A program made the translations under genes and the position numbers. From JAWKWH01 sp963669415 (lineage in GTDB: Bacteria; Pseudomonadota; Alphaproteobacteria; Rhizobiales; Rhizobiaceae), in contig CAXXPS010000003.1 in the NCBI GenBank assembly GCA_963669415.2, positions 868,001 to 932,000 of the forward strand: a stretch of 64,000 nt of DNA, given 5' to 3'. Shown in pieces: positions 35,125-43,300 of the stretch (positions are counted from its first letter, which is position 1; each line of letters opens with the position of its first letter). A model generated the notes under the pieces. The model was given only the letters and a program-made list of their open reading frames with translations, was not told where the DNA came from and did not search any database.

Positions 35125-36018
35125 ATGGCGCGGCGCTTGCCATCTCTCAACCAATTGCGTGCCTTCGAGGCGGCGGCGCGGCACGAGAGCATCAAGCTTG
35201 GGGCAGAGGAGCTCTGTGTGACCGCTACTGCTGTGGGTCACCAGATCAAGGCGTTGGAGCAAGCGCTGAATTCGCAACTGTTTCACCGAAAGACGCGGAA
35301 GGTCGAATTAACCGACGAGGGACGCGCGCTCGCTACGATGGTCGGACAAGCGCTAGATCTGCTTGAGACTGCGGTCGATAATGCGCGAACTTCGGAAATG
35401 AGCGGCACATTGAAGATAACGGTGGCGCCGTTTTTCGGCAATCGATGGCTCTTGCCGCGACTGCCGAAGTTTCACGCCAAGTATCCCGCCATAACGATCA
35501 AACCGTTCTTGTCTTTCGATTATGTCGATCTGGATAAGTCCGGGTTCGACGCAGCTGTCCGATATGGGGCCGGTGATTGGGCAGGCCTGAGGTCCATCTT
35601 GATCTTCCGCGATCTGATCCGGCCGGTCTGCGCCCCGCAACTCGTGAAGGGAGCCAAATTGCCGATGGCCGCCGATGACATTCTCGACCTCCCACTCGCT
35701 TGCGCGCAAAACTGGCCCGAGGACTGGGGGGCATGGGCAAAGTCCGCGGGTGCTGGGAACCAGGGCGGTGTTGAAGCCATCAAATACGAAAGTCGTGCTT
35801 TTATGTTTGATGCGGCATTGTCAGGCCAGGCCGTGATACTGGCGGACTCGCGAATGACGCAAGCCGATGAGCAAGCAGGCCGACTCGCTCACCTTAGCCC
35901 GCAAACAATAGAAAGACCGCACGGTATTTTCGTTGTCGCAAGAGAACGAAATTTCGACCCGCGCCTCGACTTGTTTGTGGATTGGCTGAGACAGGAAGCA
36001 GATACCGCGCCGAGCTAG
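35125..36018 (+). CDS. LysR-type transcriptional regulator (GcvA-like)
   Basis: The 297-residue protein has an N-terminal winged helix-turn-helix (LPSLNQLRAFEAAARHESIK, LGAEELCVTATAVGHQIKAL). A periplasmic-binding-protein-like effector domain follows from about residue 90. The sequence pattern is of the GcvA branch. ATG 35125 (MARRLPSLNQL) is the common start for such proteins; ATG 35116 is three codons earlier and too close to AAGG. It is divergently placed to the homocysteine S-methyltransferase and SDR genes, its probable targets. Confidence 0.88.
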   Translation: MARRLPSLNQLRAFEAAARHESIKLGAEELCVTATAVGHQIKALEQALNSQLFHRKTRKVELTDEGRALATMVGQALDLLETAVDNARTSEMSGTLKITVAPFFGNRWLLPRLPKFHAKYPAITIKPFLSFDYVDLDKSGFDAAVRYGAGDWAGLRSILIFRDLIRPVCAPQLVKGAKLPMAADDILDLPLACAQNWPEDWGAWAKSAGAGNQGGVEAIKYESRAFMFDAALSGQAVILADSRMTQADEQAGRLAHLSPQTIERPHGIFVVARERNFDPRLDLFVDWLRQEADTAPS

Positions 36019-36045
36019 CCGACCCCATGCTGCCAACCGATGATC

Positions 36046-36186
36046 GGCAGTTTTGTCCCGCTTTGCAGACGTTGAAAACCCAAAGCCGTAGTGTCCGCTT
36101 TCAGGGTCTCAAAGAGAGTTGACGAACGACTGATTTGGGGGCGCAAAGCGGCCTTCCAGGAACCTCATCGTGAAGGTCAGCTTCGA
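36046..36186 (+). repeat. interspersed repeat, copy C, ends at IS copy 1
   Basis: The copy contains gtgtccgctttcaggg, ttgacgaacgactgattt and gggggcgcaaagcgg. It ends abruptly where the IS begins, 38 bases after the gcgcaaag core. The last bases gaaggtcagcttcga match copy A up to the same point. Confidence 0.8.
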
Positions 36187-37713
36187 GCTGATTTTGATGA
36201 AAAAGTCGCCTCATTGAGGGCATTTTGACCTGATTCAGTTTCTCAAGTGATTTGGGAGACAGAAGCCGATGATGGGATCACGCAAGGAGTGTCAGGCGGC
36301 GCTATTTTACGAATTCAGTCTTGAGGATCATGTCCCAGCCGATCACCTGTTGCGGTCAGTGGATCGATTTGTCGACCTGACCGGCATCCGAGCACATCTT
36401 CGACCGTTCTATAGCGACATCGGCCGTCCGTCGGTTGACCCGGAACTGATGATCCGAATGCTTCTGATCGGCTATATCATGGGTATCCGGTCGGAACGGC
36501 GGTTGTGTGTGGAAGTTCATCTGAACCTGGCCTATCGCTGGTTCTGTCGTCTGGACCTGGGCGATCCCGTTCCCGATCAGTCGACCTTCTCCAAGAACCG
36601 CCACGGACGCTTTCGGGAAAGCGATTTGTTCCGGCAGCTGTTTGAGAGTGTCGTTGGCCGCTGCATCGAGGAAGGCCTGGTCGGTGGCGATGTGTTTGCC
36701 GCCGATGCAAGCATCATCCGGGCGGATGCCAACAAGCAGAACTCAACCCCGAAGGACCAATGGGACCCGACCGCACTCGATCCAGATGCTGTTCCACGGG
36801 CGGTGAAGGAATATCTGGACGTGTTGGATGAAGCGGCCTTTGGTGCCGCCAGCGAAGTCAAACCGAAGTTCACATCGCACAGCGACCCAGCTTCTCAATG
36901 GACGGGTGCACTCAAAGGTCCGGCGTTCTTTGCTTACGCAGACAATTATCTTATCGACACGGACAATGCGATTATTGTGGATGTTGAGGCCAGTCGGGCC
37001 ATCCGGCAGGCGGAAGTCGGCGCAACGCGCACGATGATCCAGAGAACGCGGGACAGGTTTGGTCTCTACCCGGAGATACTCGCGGCCGATCAGGCCTACG
37101 GGTCAGCAGAGAACCTCAACTGGCTTCTGGAAGAGGAAGGTATCCTGCCGCACATTCCTGTCTTCGATAAGTCGAAGCGTATGGATGGTTCCTTTCCGAA
37201 TACGGCATTCGTCTTCAATCATGAGGCCGACGAGTATGCGTGTCCCGGTGGCAACCGGCTGAAGAAGTACTGGCGCAAGATGACCAAACCTCGATCAGGG
37301 ATCAGCAGGGATGGCTTCATCCGCTACTACGCCCGCAAGGAGGATTGTTCATCTTGTGCTCTCAAAGCCAAATGCACACCCAATCAACCGGCCCGTAAAA
37401 TCGCCCGTCACATCTATGAAGGTGCACGTGATCTCGCCCGCGAGATCGCCACAACCGACGCTTACGTCGACACCCAGCGACGGCGGAAGAAGGTTGAAAT
37501 GCTGTTCGCCCATCTCAAACGCATTCTCAAACTCGACCGATTGCGTCTTCGAGGACCAAACGGAGCCAAAGACGAGTTCCACCTCGCAGCAACAGCCCAA
37601 AACCTCCGCAAGCTTGCAAAACTAATCCCGCAACCAGCATGAAAACCGAGTGGGACACCATTCATTCGCATTCAAGCGGCGACTGAAACAAAGCCTTTTT
37701 CATCAAAATCAGC
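36187..37713 (+). mobile_element. IS1182-like insertion sequence, copy 1
   Basis: This 1527-base element is identical in length, and apparently in sequence, to 39093-40619. The ends are imperfect inverted repeats beginning GCTGATTTTGATGAAAAAG on both sides. One transposase gene fills it. A target duplication cannot be identified. The right flank starts ccaaagcggtcgttagcg, an inverted resemblance to the repeat core. The family is judged from the transposase. Confidence 0.9.
36269..37642 (+). CDS. IS1182-like transposase, copy 1
   Basis: The 457-residue protein has the DUF772-type N-terminus (ADHLLRSVDRFVDL, GRPSVDPELMIRMLLIGY, ERRLCVEVHLNLAYRWF, DQSTFSKNRHGRF). A DDE domain starts at about residue 140 (FAADASIIRADANKQ), and a cysteine cluster near 365-375 (EDCSSCALKAKC) is typical of IS1182-type transposases. 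The reading frame is intact. It is identical to the copy at 39175-40548, so movement or duplication was recent. The start could be either Met of MMGSRKE. Confidence 0.92.
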   Translation: MMGSRKECQAALFYEFSLEDHVPADHLLRSVDRFVDLTGIRAHLRPFYSDIGRPSVDPELMIRMLLIGYIMGIRSERRLCVEVHLNLAYRWFCRLDLGDPVPDQSTFSKNRHGRFRESDLFRQLFESVVGRCIEEGLVGGDVFAADASIIRADANKQNSTPKDQWDPTALDPDAVPRAVKEYLDVLDEAAFGAASEVKPKFTSHSDPASQWTGALKGPAFFAYADNYLIDTDNAIIVDVEASRAIRQAEVGATRTMIQRTRDRFGLYPEILAADQAYGSAENLNWLLEEEGILPHIPVFDKSKRMDGSFPNTAFVFNHEADEYACPGGNRLKKYWRKMTKPRSGISRDGFIRYYARKEDCSSCALKAKCTPNQPARKIARHIYEGARDLAREIATTDAYVDTQRRRKKVEMLFAHLKRILKLDRLRLRGPNGAKDEFHLAATAQNLRKLAKLIPQPA

Positions 37714-37763
37714 CCAAAGCGGTCGTTAGCGCCGAGCCGTTATAGTACGTATGCACCCAACAG

Positions 37764-37985
37764 CTAGGTCGTATCGTTCTTGATGCGAAGCCCAACTTCC
37801 GTTGTGTTGATTTGGTCGGCGTAACCCCATGCACCACTGGGAACTTCATGTATGCGACACGAAGTGTTTTCAAACATTTTCCCGCCAGCCGCATCGCCGA
37901 AGGCGCGGATAACTGACCGGATGATCCGTTCCTTGTCGGTTGCATCAAAAACACCTTCAAGTACCTGGATATCGATCTGAGGCAT
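37764..37985 (-). CDS. tautomerase family protein (4-oxalocrotonate tautomerase-like)
   Basis: After Met removal this 73-residue protein begins with Pro (PQIDIQVLEGVFDATDKERI), the catalytic base of the tautomerase superfamily. The rest has the short beta-alpha-beta pattern and GAWGYADQINTTEVG. Members isomerise or hydrate unsaturated keto acids; the substrate here is not known. It lies between the two IS copies and is oriented opposite to their transposases. Confidence 0.75.
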   Translation of the reverse strand: MPQIDIQVLEGVFDATDKERIIRSVIRAFGDAAGGKMFENTSCRIHEVPSGAWGYADQINTTEVGLRIKNDTT

Positions 37986-38186
37986 ATCAATCTCCCTTAG
38001 TTTCGGGTATGATACTCAACGCGAGACAGAGGTTAGAAAATTATTACGCCTGATCACTTCAATCGCATAATCTGGCCGCTGCCCACTGAAAGCCACTCGT
38101 TCAACGAGGGTATCGGTTTAGTGGGGCCAACAAAACCCTCTGAGTAATTGAAGCCATGTCGCGGGTGCAGTGACATACGATAGCCG

Positions 38187-38777
38187 TCAATTGCGCTTGG
38201 GCCAGATCCAGTTGAATCCGATGGCGGACACCCAAGTAATGGTAATTGCAGTTGTAAAGGCGGCAAGACCTTGTTGTTTATCCCAGTCACCCGGATGGAG
38301 AATTTGGTCACTAGCCGCGAAATTCCCAAGGAAAAAAACTATGAGCACCAGGGTGATAACGGTTGCCAGTTTATAGCTGGTGTTGGCCATATTGCGCGAA
38401 GCAAAAGCCCACACCCAAACAAAGACCGTAGCCAACATGAAAGGAATGAATTCATTCGGGACGTTATTGGGTATTCTGAGTCTGTCCAGTGAGGGCAATG
38501 ACAAAGTCATTATGCTAAACGCTACTGTGATGATGGCCGCCATTTTGTAGCTCGCCTTTATACCAGCATCCACATCAGACTTGTTATCACCGACTTCCAG
38601 GATTGCCATCGCTTCATCAAACAACGCCTCAATCTTGGCTTCAGTTTGGGCTTCCTTGGCCAAAATCGAGGGCTTGTTTCGAACTTGCAGCTTTCTTAGT
38701 TTTTCTACCAAAGGGTCAAGACCTTGCCTTCGCAGTCGGCTGCGCACGCTTTCACCCCACACCTGCATTTCAATCAA
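38187..38777 (-). CDS. membrane protein, unknown, four predicted helices
   Basis: This 196-residue protein has a charged N-terminal half (about residues 1-75, likely helical, with KLRKLQVRNKPSILAKEAQT). Four hydrophobic segments follow, around MAAIITVAFSIMTLSL, FMLATVFVWVWAF, LATVITLVLIVFFLG and TTAITITWVSAIGF. No family is recognised. It is carried with the tautomerase gene between two identical IS copies, so the pair may move together. Confidence 0.6.
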   Translation of the reverse strand: MIEMQVWGESVRSRLRRQGLDPLVEKLRKLQVRNKPSILAKEAQTEAKIEALFDEAMAILEVGDNKSDVDAGIKASYKMAAIITVAFSIMTLSLPSLDRLRIPNNVPNEFIPFMLATVFVWVWAFASRNMANTSYKLATVITLVLIVFFLGNFAASDQILHPGDWDKQQGLAAFTTAITITWVSAIGFNWIWPKRN

Positions 38778-38952
38778 GATTCCAACAAACAGTCGCTCAA
38801 AGAATTGTTATCAGATATGCAGCCCGAATTATCAGAAATGCTGTCTGAAGGTTAACGTGAGACCGACCTTCTTGCAGCAGATATCCTCCGTCTGTTTGTC
38901 ATGATCCCAACTGATGCATTGAGAATGTGGCTAAGGAGCAGGTCTTCGAATT

Positions 38953-39092
38953 GGCAGCTTTGTCCGCTCTGCGGACATTGAATATCCAAAGTTGGAATGT
39001 CTGCTTTCAGGATCTCATCAAAAGTTGACGAACGACCGATTTGGGGGCGCAAAGCGGACGTACGAGGGCAGCGCGGTGATCGGCGGCCTTGA
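38953..39092 (+). repeat. interspersed repeat, copy D, ends at IS copy 2
   Basis: The copy contains atgtctgctttcagg, ttgacgaacgaccgattt and gggggcgcaaagcggac. It stops at IS copy 2, exactly 38 bases after the gcgcaaag core, as copy C does at IS copy 1. The 38-base segments themselves differ in sequence. Confidence 0.8.
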
Positions 39093-40619
39093 GCTGATTT
39101 TGATGAAAAAGTCGCCTCATTGAGGGCATTTTGACCTGATTCAGTTTCTCAAGTGATTTGGGAGACAGAAGCCGATGATGGGATCACGCAAGGAGTGTCA
39201 GGCGGCGCTATTTTACGAATTCAGTCTTGAGGATCATGTCCCAGCCGATCACCTGTTGCGGTCAGTGGATCGATTTGTCGACCTGACCGGCATCCGAGCA
39301 CATCTTCGACCGTTCTATAGCGACATCGGCCGTCCGTCGGTTGACCCGGAACTGATGATCCGAATGCTTCTGATCGGCTATATCATGGGTATCCGGTCGG
39401 AACGGCGGTTGTGTGTGGAAGTTCATCTGAACCTGGCCTATCGCTGGTTCTGTCGTCTGGACCTGGGCGATCCCGTTCCCGATCAGTCGACCTTCTCCAA
39501 GAACCGCCACGGACGCTTTCGGGAAAGCGATTTGTTCCGGCAGCTGTTTGAGAGTGTCGTTGGCCGCTGCATCGAGGAAGGCCTGGTCGGTGGCGATGTG
39601 TTTGCCGCCGATGCAAGCATCATCCGGGCGGATGCCAACAAGCAGAACTCAACCCCGAAGGACCAATGGGACCCGACCGCACTCGATCCAGATGCTGTTC
39701 CACGGGCGGTGAAGGAATATCTGGACGTGTTGGATGAAGCGGCCTTTGGTGCCGCCAGCGAAGTCAAACCGAAGTTCACATCGCACAGCGACCCAGCTTC
39801 TCAATGGACGGGTGCACTCAAAGGTCCGGCGTTCTTTGCTTACGCAGACAATTATCTTATCGACACGGACAATGCGATTATTGTGGATGTTGAGGCCAGT
39901 CGGGCCATCCGGCAGGCGGAAGTCGGCGCAACGCGCACGATGATCCAGAGAACGCGGGACAGGTTTGGTCTCTACCCGGAGATACTCGCGGCCGATCAGG
40001 CCTACGGGTCAGCAGAGAACCTCAACTGGCTTCTGGAAGAGGAAGGTATCCTGCCGCACATTCCTGTCTTCGATAAGTCGAAGCGTATGGATGGTTCCTT
40101 TCCGAATACGGCATTCGTCTTCAATCATGAGGCCGACGAGTATGCGTGTCCCGGTGGCAACCGGCTGAAGAAGTACTGGCGCAAGATGACCAAACCTCGA
40201 TCAGGGATCAGCAGGGATGGCTTCATCCGCTACTACGCCCGCAAGGAGGATTGTTCATCTTGTGCTCTCAAAGCCAAATGCACACCCAATCAACCGGCCC
40301 GTAAAATCGCCCGTCACATCTATGAAGGTGCACGTGATCTCGCCCGCGAGATCGCCACAACCGACGCTTACGTCGACACCCAGCGACGGCGGAAGAAGGT
40401 TGAAATGCTGTTCGCCCATCTCAAACGCATTCTCAAACTCGACCGATTGCGTCTTCGAGGACCAAACGGAGCCAAAGACGAGTTCCACCTCGCAGCAACA
40501 GCCCAAAACCTCCGCAAGCTTGCAAAACTAATCCCGCAACCAGCATGAAAACCGAGTGGGACACCATTCATTCGCATTCAAGCGGCGACTGAAACAAAGC
40601 CTTTTTCATCAAAATCAGC
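39093..40619 (+). mobile_element. IS1182-like insertion sequence, copy 2
   Basis: This element has the same length (1527 bases), orientation and terminal inverted repeats as copy 1. With copy 1 it brackets 37714-39092, forming a composite-transposon-like arrangement of 4433 bases. The right flank begins ccttagacgacc, unrelated to that of copy 1. Confidence 0.9.
39175..40548 (+). CDS. IS1182-like transposase, copy 2
   Basis: The protein is identical in all 457 residues to the transposase at 36269-37642, with all motifs intact. The full identity beside clearly diverged flanking repeats suggests either a very recent second insertion or homogenisation of the two copies by recombination. Confidence 0.92.
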   Translation: MMGSRKECQAALFYEFSLEDHVPADHLLRSVDRFVDLTGIRAHLRPFYSDIGRPSVDPELMIRMLLIGYIMGIRSERRLCVEVHLNLAYRWFCRLDLGDPVPDQSTFSKNRHGRFRESDLFRQLFESVVGRCIEEGLVGGDVFAADASIIRADANKQNSTPKDQWDPTALDPDAVPRAVKEYLDVLDEAAFGAASEVKPKFTSHSDPASQWTGALKGPAFFAYADNYLIDTDNAIIVDVEASRAIRQAEVGATRTMIQRTRDRFGLYPEILAADQAYGSAENLNWLLEEEGILPHIPVFDKSKRMDGSFPNTAFVFNHEADEYACPGGNRLKKYWRKMTKPRSGISRDGFIRYYARKEDCSSCALKAKCTPNQPARKIARHIYEGARDLAREIATTDAYVDTQRRRKKVEMLFAHLKRILKLDRLRLRGPNGAKDEFHLAATAQNLRKLAKLIPQPA

Positions 40620-40638
40620 CCTTAGACGACCTTAAGAA

Positions 40639-40650
40639 TTGACCGGTCAA
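40639..40650. promoter_or_regulatory. palindrome TTGACCGGTCAA upstream of beta-helix gene
   Basis: A perfect 12-base palindrome lies about 105 bases upstream of the beta-helix gene and 20 bases after IS copy 2. It may be an operator; no binding protein can be named. Confidence 0.25.
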
Positions 40651-40754
40651 CGTTGCTAGCAATCCCCTGATTTGCTCCTCTATTCCTCCGCGGTTACGCT
40701 GATTTTGTTGACCACTGCAATCAGCTAGCCGATGGAAGGATAAGGAGAGGACCA

Positions 40755-41615
40755 ATGAGAAACCTGTTGTTGGGCGCAATTGCCGCTGCCGGTTTGATGT
40801 TTTCGACGTCAGCCGACGCCGAAACCCAGGACTGCACCGAAATCACCACAATCCCCATCGTGATCACTGTTCAGGGTGTCTATTGCCTGAAAGGCAATCT
40901 GGTCACCTCGGCAACTACCGGTAACATGATCCACATACAGACGAACAACGTCACGATTGATTTCAATGGGTTCAAGCTTGGTGGTTCAGCAGCCGGTACG
41001 GGAACCGATGCGAGAGGTGTTTTTGCGGACGACCGCAAAAACATTGTGCTGCGCAATGGCTCTATCCGCGGGTTCTACTACGGTATCTGGCTCAAAAAAT
41101 CGATTAGCGACGACTCGTCCGGCCATCTGATCGAGGAGATGATTCTCGATGGCAACCGCTTTGTCGGCATTGTCGCTGAAGGCACCGGTATGGTCGTGCG
41201 ATACAACCGTGTCGTCAATACTGGACCGACAGACCTGAGCGCCACTGCGTTCGGAATTGCCATTGCGAATGCAAGCAATAGTCTGATTGTCGGCAACCTC
41301 GTCAGCAAGACGACCGAAACGAACATCACATACGGGATTTACGCGTTCAGTTCGTCCTTGATTGAAATCCGTGGCAATTCAGTGCTGGAAACAGATGGTG
41401 CAACAACTGATCGAGGGATTTATCTGAGCAACACCGACGACACCACCGTTATCGACAACCGGGTGCTGAATGCGGCTGGGACGGGAACGAATGGTATCCA
41501 AGTGGTCGCCACGTCGGCTGGCATCAACTGCATCGACAACACGGTGGCGGGCTTCACCACGGGAACATCAGGCTGTGATTTCGTCTCCGGCAATCATACC
41601 CCGTCGCGCCCATAG
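40755..41615 (+). CDS. secreted right-handed parallel beta-helix protein
   Basis: The 286-residue protein has a signal peptide (MRNLLLGAIAAAGLMFSTSA, cleavage near ADAE). Repeated beta-helix coils follow (NVTIDFNGFKLGG, NIVLRNGSIRGFYYGIWL, GMVVRYNRVVNTG, NSLIVGNLVSKTTETN, IEIRGNSVLET, TTVIDNRVLNAAG). Four cysteines occur near the two ends. The NosD/PbH1 repeat fold is used by polysaccharide lyases and adhesins. No lyase active site is evident, so enzymatic function is not assigned. GGAGAGG precedes ATG 40755. It is one of few secreted proteins on the island. Confidence 0.8.
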   Translation: MRNLLLGAIAAAGLMFSTSADAETQDCTEITTIPIVITVQGVYCLKGNLVTSATTGNMIHIQTNNVTIDFNGFKLGGSAAGTGTDARGVFADDRKNIVLRNGSIRGFYYGIWLKKSISDDSSGHLIEEMILDGNRFVGIVAEGTGMVVRYNRVVNTGPTDLSATAFGIAIANASNSLIVGNLVSKTTETNITYGIYAFSSSLIEIRGNSVLETDGATTDRGIYLSNTDDTTVIDNRVLNAAGTGTNGIQVVATSAGINCIDNTVAGFTTGTSGCDFVSGNHTPSRP

Positions 41616-42185
41616 GCGTCAATCACATCGCGCAACCGTCGAGCCCATCGACTGCGTCCGTCTGCGCCCACAAGTAATTCTGAGCCGTTTGTTACGCGGC
41701 TGCGAGCTGTTGGTTTTTTGCCCGATGAACGCGGGTTATCTGATTGTTTGAATGTTGCCATATCGACGTTTCCGCAACGACATTACACGGACAAAATGGT
41801 ATGAGTTGACGTAAAAAGCAAATAAAAACAGTAATTTGTCACCATTTGGCAACTGATAAACAATTAGATTACAGCCATTGTCATGTCATGCTGTGGAAAG
41901 CCGCCGGTCAGAAAAAAGTCAGGGAAACAGGATGTGTCTCAGCCGCCTATACGCGCGTACTGTTTCGCAAATTCTCTATGACGCTTCTAATTATTGTCGA
42001 CCTTTTGGCCTGACAAAATTGCATGTCCCTTCGTCCTGGTACCGGAGGGGAGGAGGGAGGACGCGCTTGCGCGCGTTGAAAAAAACAATTGGATTTGTTA
42101 TCCCGCTTCGCGCGCTTGCCTTTGAATGGCTGCGCGCTTGCTGTATCGAAGCCCGATAATTAACTGCCTTCTTTCATAGCTAATA
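41616..42185. other. 570-base gap, possible control or origin region
   Basis: No convincing gene is present. The stretch includes an AT-rich part near 41790-41880 (runs such as aaaaagcaaataaaaacag) and a G-rich part near 42045-42065. It ends in the tandem and direct repeats of 42186-42290. Next to the winged-helix gene, it could be an origin or regulatory region. Confidence 0.35.
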
Positions 42186-42290
42186 ACTCCAAGGATTACT
42201 CCAAGGATTCCCCTACAGATTTTGTAGTGACATCACGTTAAAAATCATCGGGACATTCGGTTTTTGTCCCTATAGTTTTTGCAGTGACAT
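42186..42290. repeat. tandem 12-mers and 23-bp direct repeats (iteron-like)
   Basis: ACTCCAAGGATT occurs twice in perfect tandem (42186-42197, 42198-42209). A 23-base unit follows at 42211-42233 and again at 42268-42290, CCCTAyAGwTTTTGyAGTGACAT with three differences between copies. The first unit contains the dyad CTACA-gattt-TGTAG. The second lies inside the 3' end of the winged-helix gene. The arrangement resembles binding sites of a replication initiator or repressor. Confidence 0.6.
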
Positions 42291-42735
42291 TAGACAGTAG
42301 GCGACGCATCTTTCTCCTGTCGGCTTCACGGTCACGGTTATTCTCTGCCAGCAATTCAATATGCTCTCGAACAACATCTTCGCGCGGATTTTGAACGATA
42401 AACACCTTCACATTGCCGCGCATTCGAAACTCCCTGAAAATGCCAACCTCGCATAATCGTCGCCGACTTTTGGCGATGGTGGATTCACATAGCCCGGTCA
42501 TGGCGCGAAGCCTTGCAGATGGCACCCAAGAGGTTTTCTTCGGCCACTTGAGAAACCTCAGGTATGCATTGACCACTTTCAGGTCACAGGCCTGCAGCAT
42601 TGGATCGGCGTTGACGGTTTCCATGAGCTTGAACTTGAACGCGGCTGACTGCTTGTCCGCTTCCTGGTCCCGCACAATTTCCACACCGTCATCAATCGCC
42701 GTTGCGCAGACACCCATTACCGTACCGCGCGCCAT
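42238..42735 (-). CDS. winged-helix protein, replication-initiator/HTH_36-like
   Basis: The 165-residue protein contains a helix-turn-helix core (LKVVNAYLRFLKWPKKTSWV, SARLRAMTGLCESTIAKSRR, RLCEVGIFREFRMRG). This is the pattern found in phage and plasmid replication proteins and some regulators. A basic helical tail follows. Its 5' end overlaps the 89-residue gene by 19 bases, so the two are cotranscribed. Direct repeats lie at and beyond its 3' end and are candidate binding sites. Whether it initiates replication or only regulates cannot be decided from sequence. Confidence 0.65.
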   Translation of the reverse strand: MARGTVMGVCATAIDDGVEIVRDQEADKQSAAFKFKLMETVNADPMLQACDLKVVNAYLRFLKWPKKTSWVPSARLRAMTGLCESTIAKSRRRLCEVGIFREFRMRGNVKVFIVQNPREDVVREHIELLAENNRDREADRRKMRRLLSNVTAKTIGTKTECPDDF

Positions 42736-42986
42736 TCAACGGCCTTGGTGATGGCCTTAGCAGCTTGCCCCGCCGATATTCCGAACTTCTCTTTCAGATA
42801 CGGGACAATCGGCCTGGGTACGTTCTTGGCGTTCAAATACCAGTGCGCGATTTCATGGATTTTTTCTTCGGCGCTCGGTTGCCGCGAATCCAGATTTTTG
42901 GTATTTGTAGGTTCGTCATCCGTAATGACATTTTCTACCCGGTTGAGCGTTGCCGCGCTCGCCGGGTTTCCTGTTTTCAAACTCAT
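42717..42986 (-). CDS. small unknown protein in integrase module
   Basis: This 89-residue protein starts at ATG 42986, one base into the previous stop (TAATG). The C-terminal half (EEKIHEIAHWYLNAKNVPRP, IVPYLKEKFGISAGQAAKAI) looks like a small helical domain with a possible helix-turn-helix. The N-terminus is polar and probably disordered. No family is recognised. Tight overlaps on both sides place it in one operon with the excisionase-like and winged-helix genes. Confidence 0.6.
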   Translation of the reverse strand: MSLKTGNPASAATLNRVENVITDDEPTNTKNLDSRQPSAEEKIHEIAHWYLNAKNVPRPIVPYLKEKFGISAGQAAKAITKAVEWRAVR

Positions 42987-43207
42987 TATCCCACCCTCCC
43001 CGCTGGGTTTGGATGGACGGTTCTTTCCCTGAGCCAGTCGCGAACTGTCTGGATTTCATAGAACCGGCGTCCCGCCACAATCATGTATGGCAGACCGTTG
43101 GTCTTTTGCTCATATCGGGCGATGGTGCGCTCGCTGCACCTTAGTTCGTGGGCTAATTCGCTACGAGTGAGGTACCCGCTTAGAAGGCTACCAGTGTCCG
43201 TTGTCAT
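42986..43207 (-). CDS. excisionase-like helix-turn-helix protein
   Basis: The 73-residue protein has YLTRSELAHELRCSERTIAR followed by YMIVAGRRFYEIQTVRDWL. This is the MerR-like/HTH_17 layout of AlpA and Xis proteins, with its recognition helix and wing. Such proteins bend att DNA to favour excision or control the integrase. It lies in the same module as the integrase but starts a separate short operon with the two downstream genes. Confidence 0.75.
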   Translation of the reverse strand: MTTDTGSLLSGYLTRSELAHELRCSERTIARYEQKTNGLPYMIVAGRRFYEIQTVRDWLRERTVHPNPAGRVG

Positions 43208-43300
43208 CGCATTGCTCCTAACGTTTTATGGACAATGCGTTATAGATATTTGAGGATATCGGCGGTGTAGACGCCCCTAACTGTTCAGGATTAACCCAGT

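Noticed and set aside
36187..40619. Target-site duplications of the two IS elements
   Set aside because: The bases beside the inverted repeats (ttcga/ccaaa and cttga/ccttag) do not match convincingly on either side for either copy.
41878..42159. 93-codon open frame before the iteron-like repeats
   Set aside because: No ribosome-binding site, cysteine/arginine-rich low-quality composition, and it spans the low-complexity G-rich stretch.
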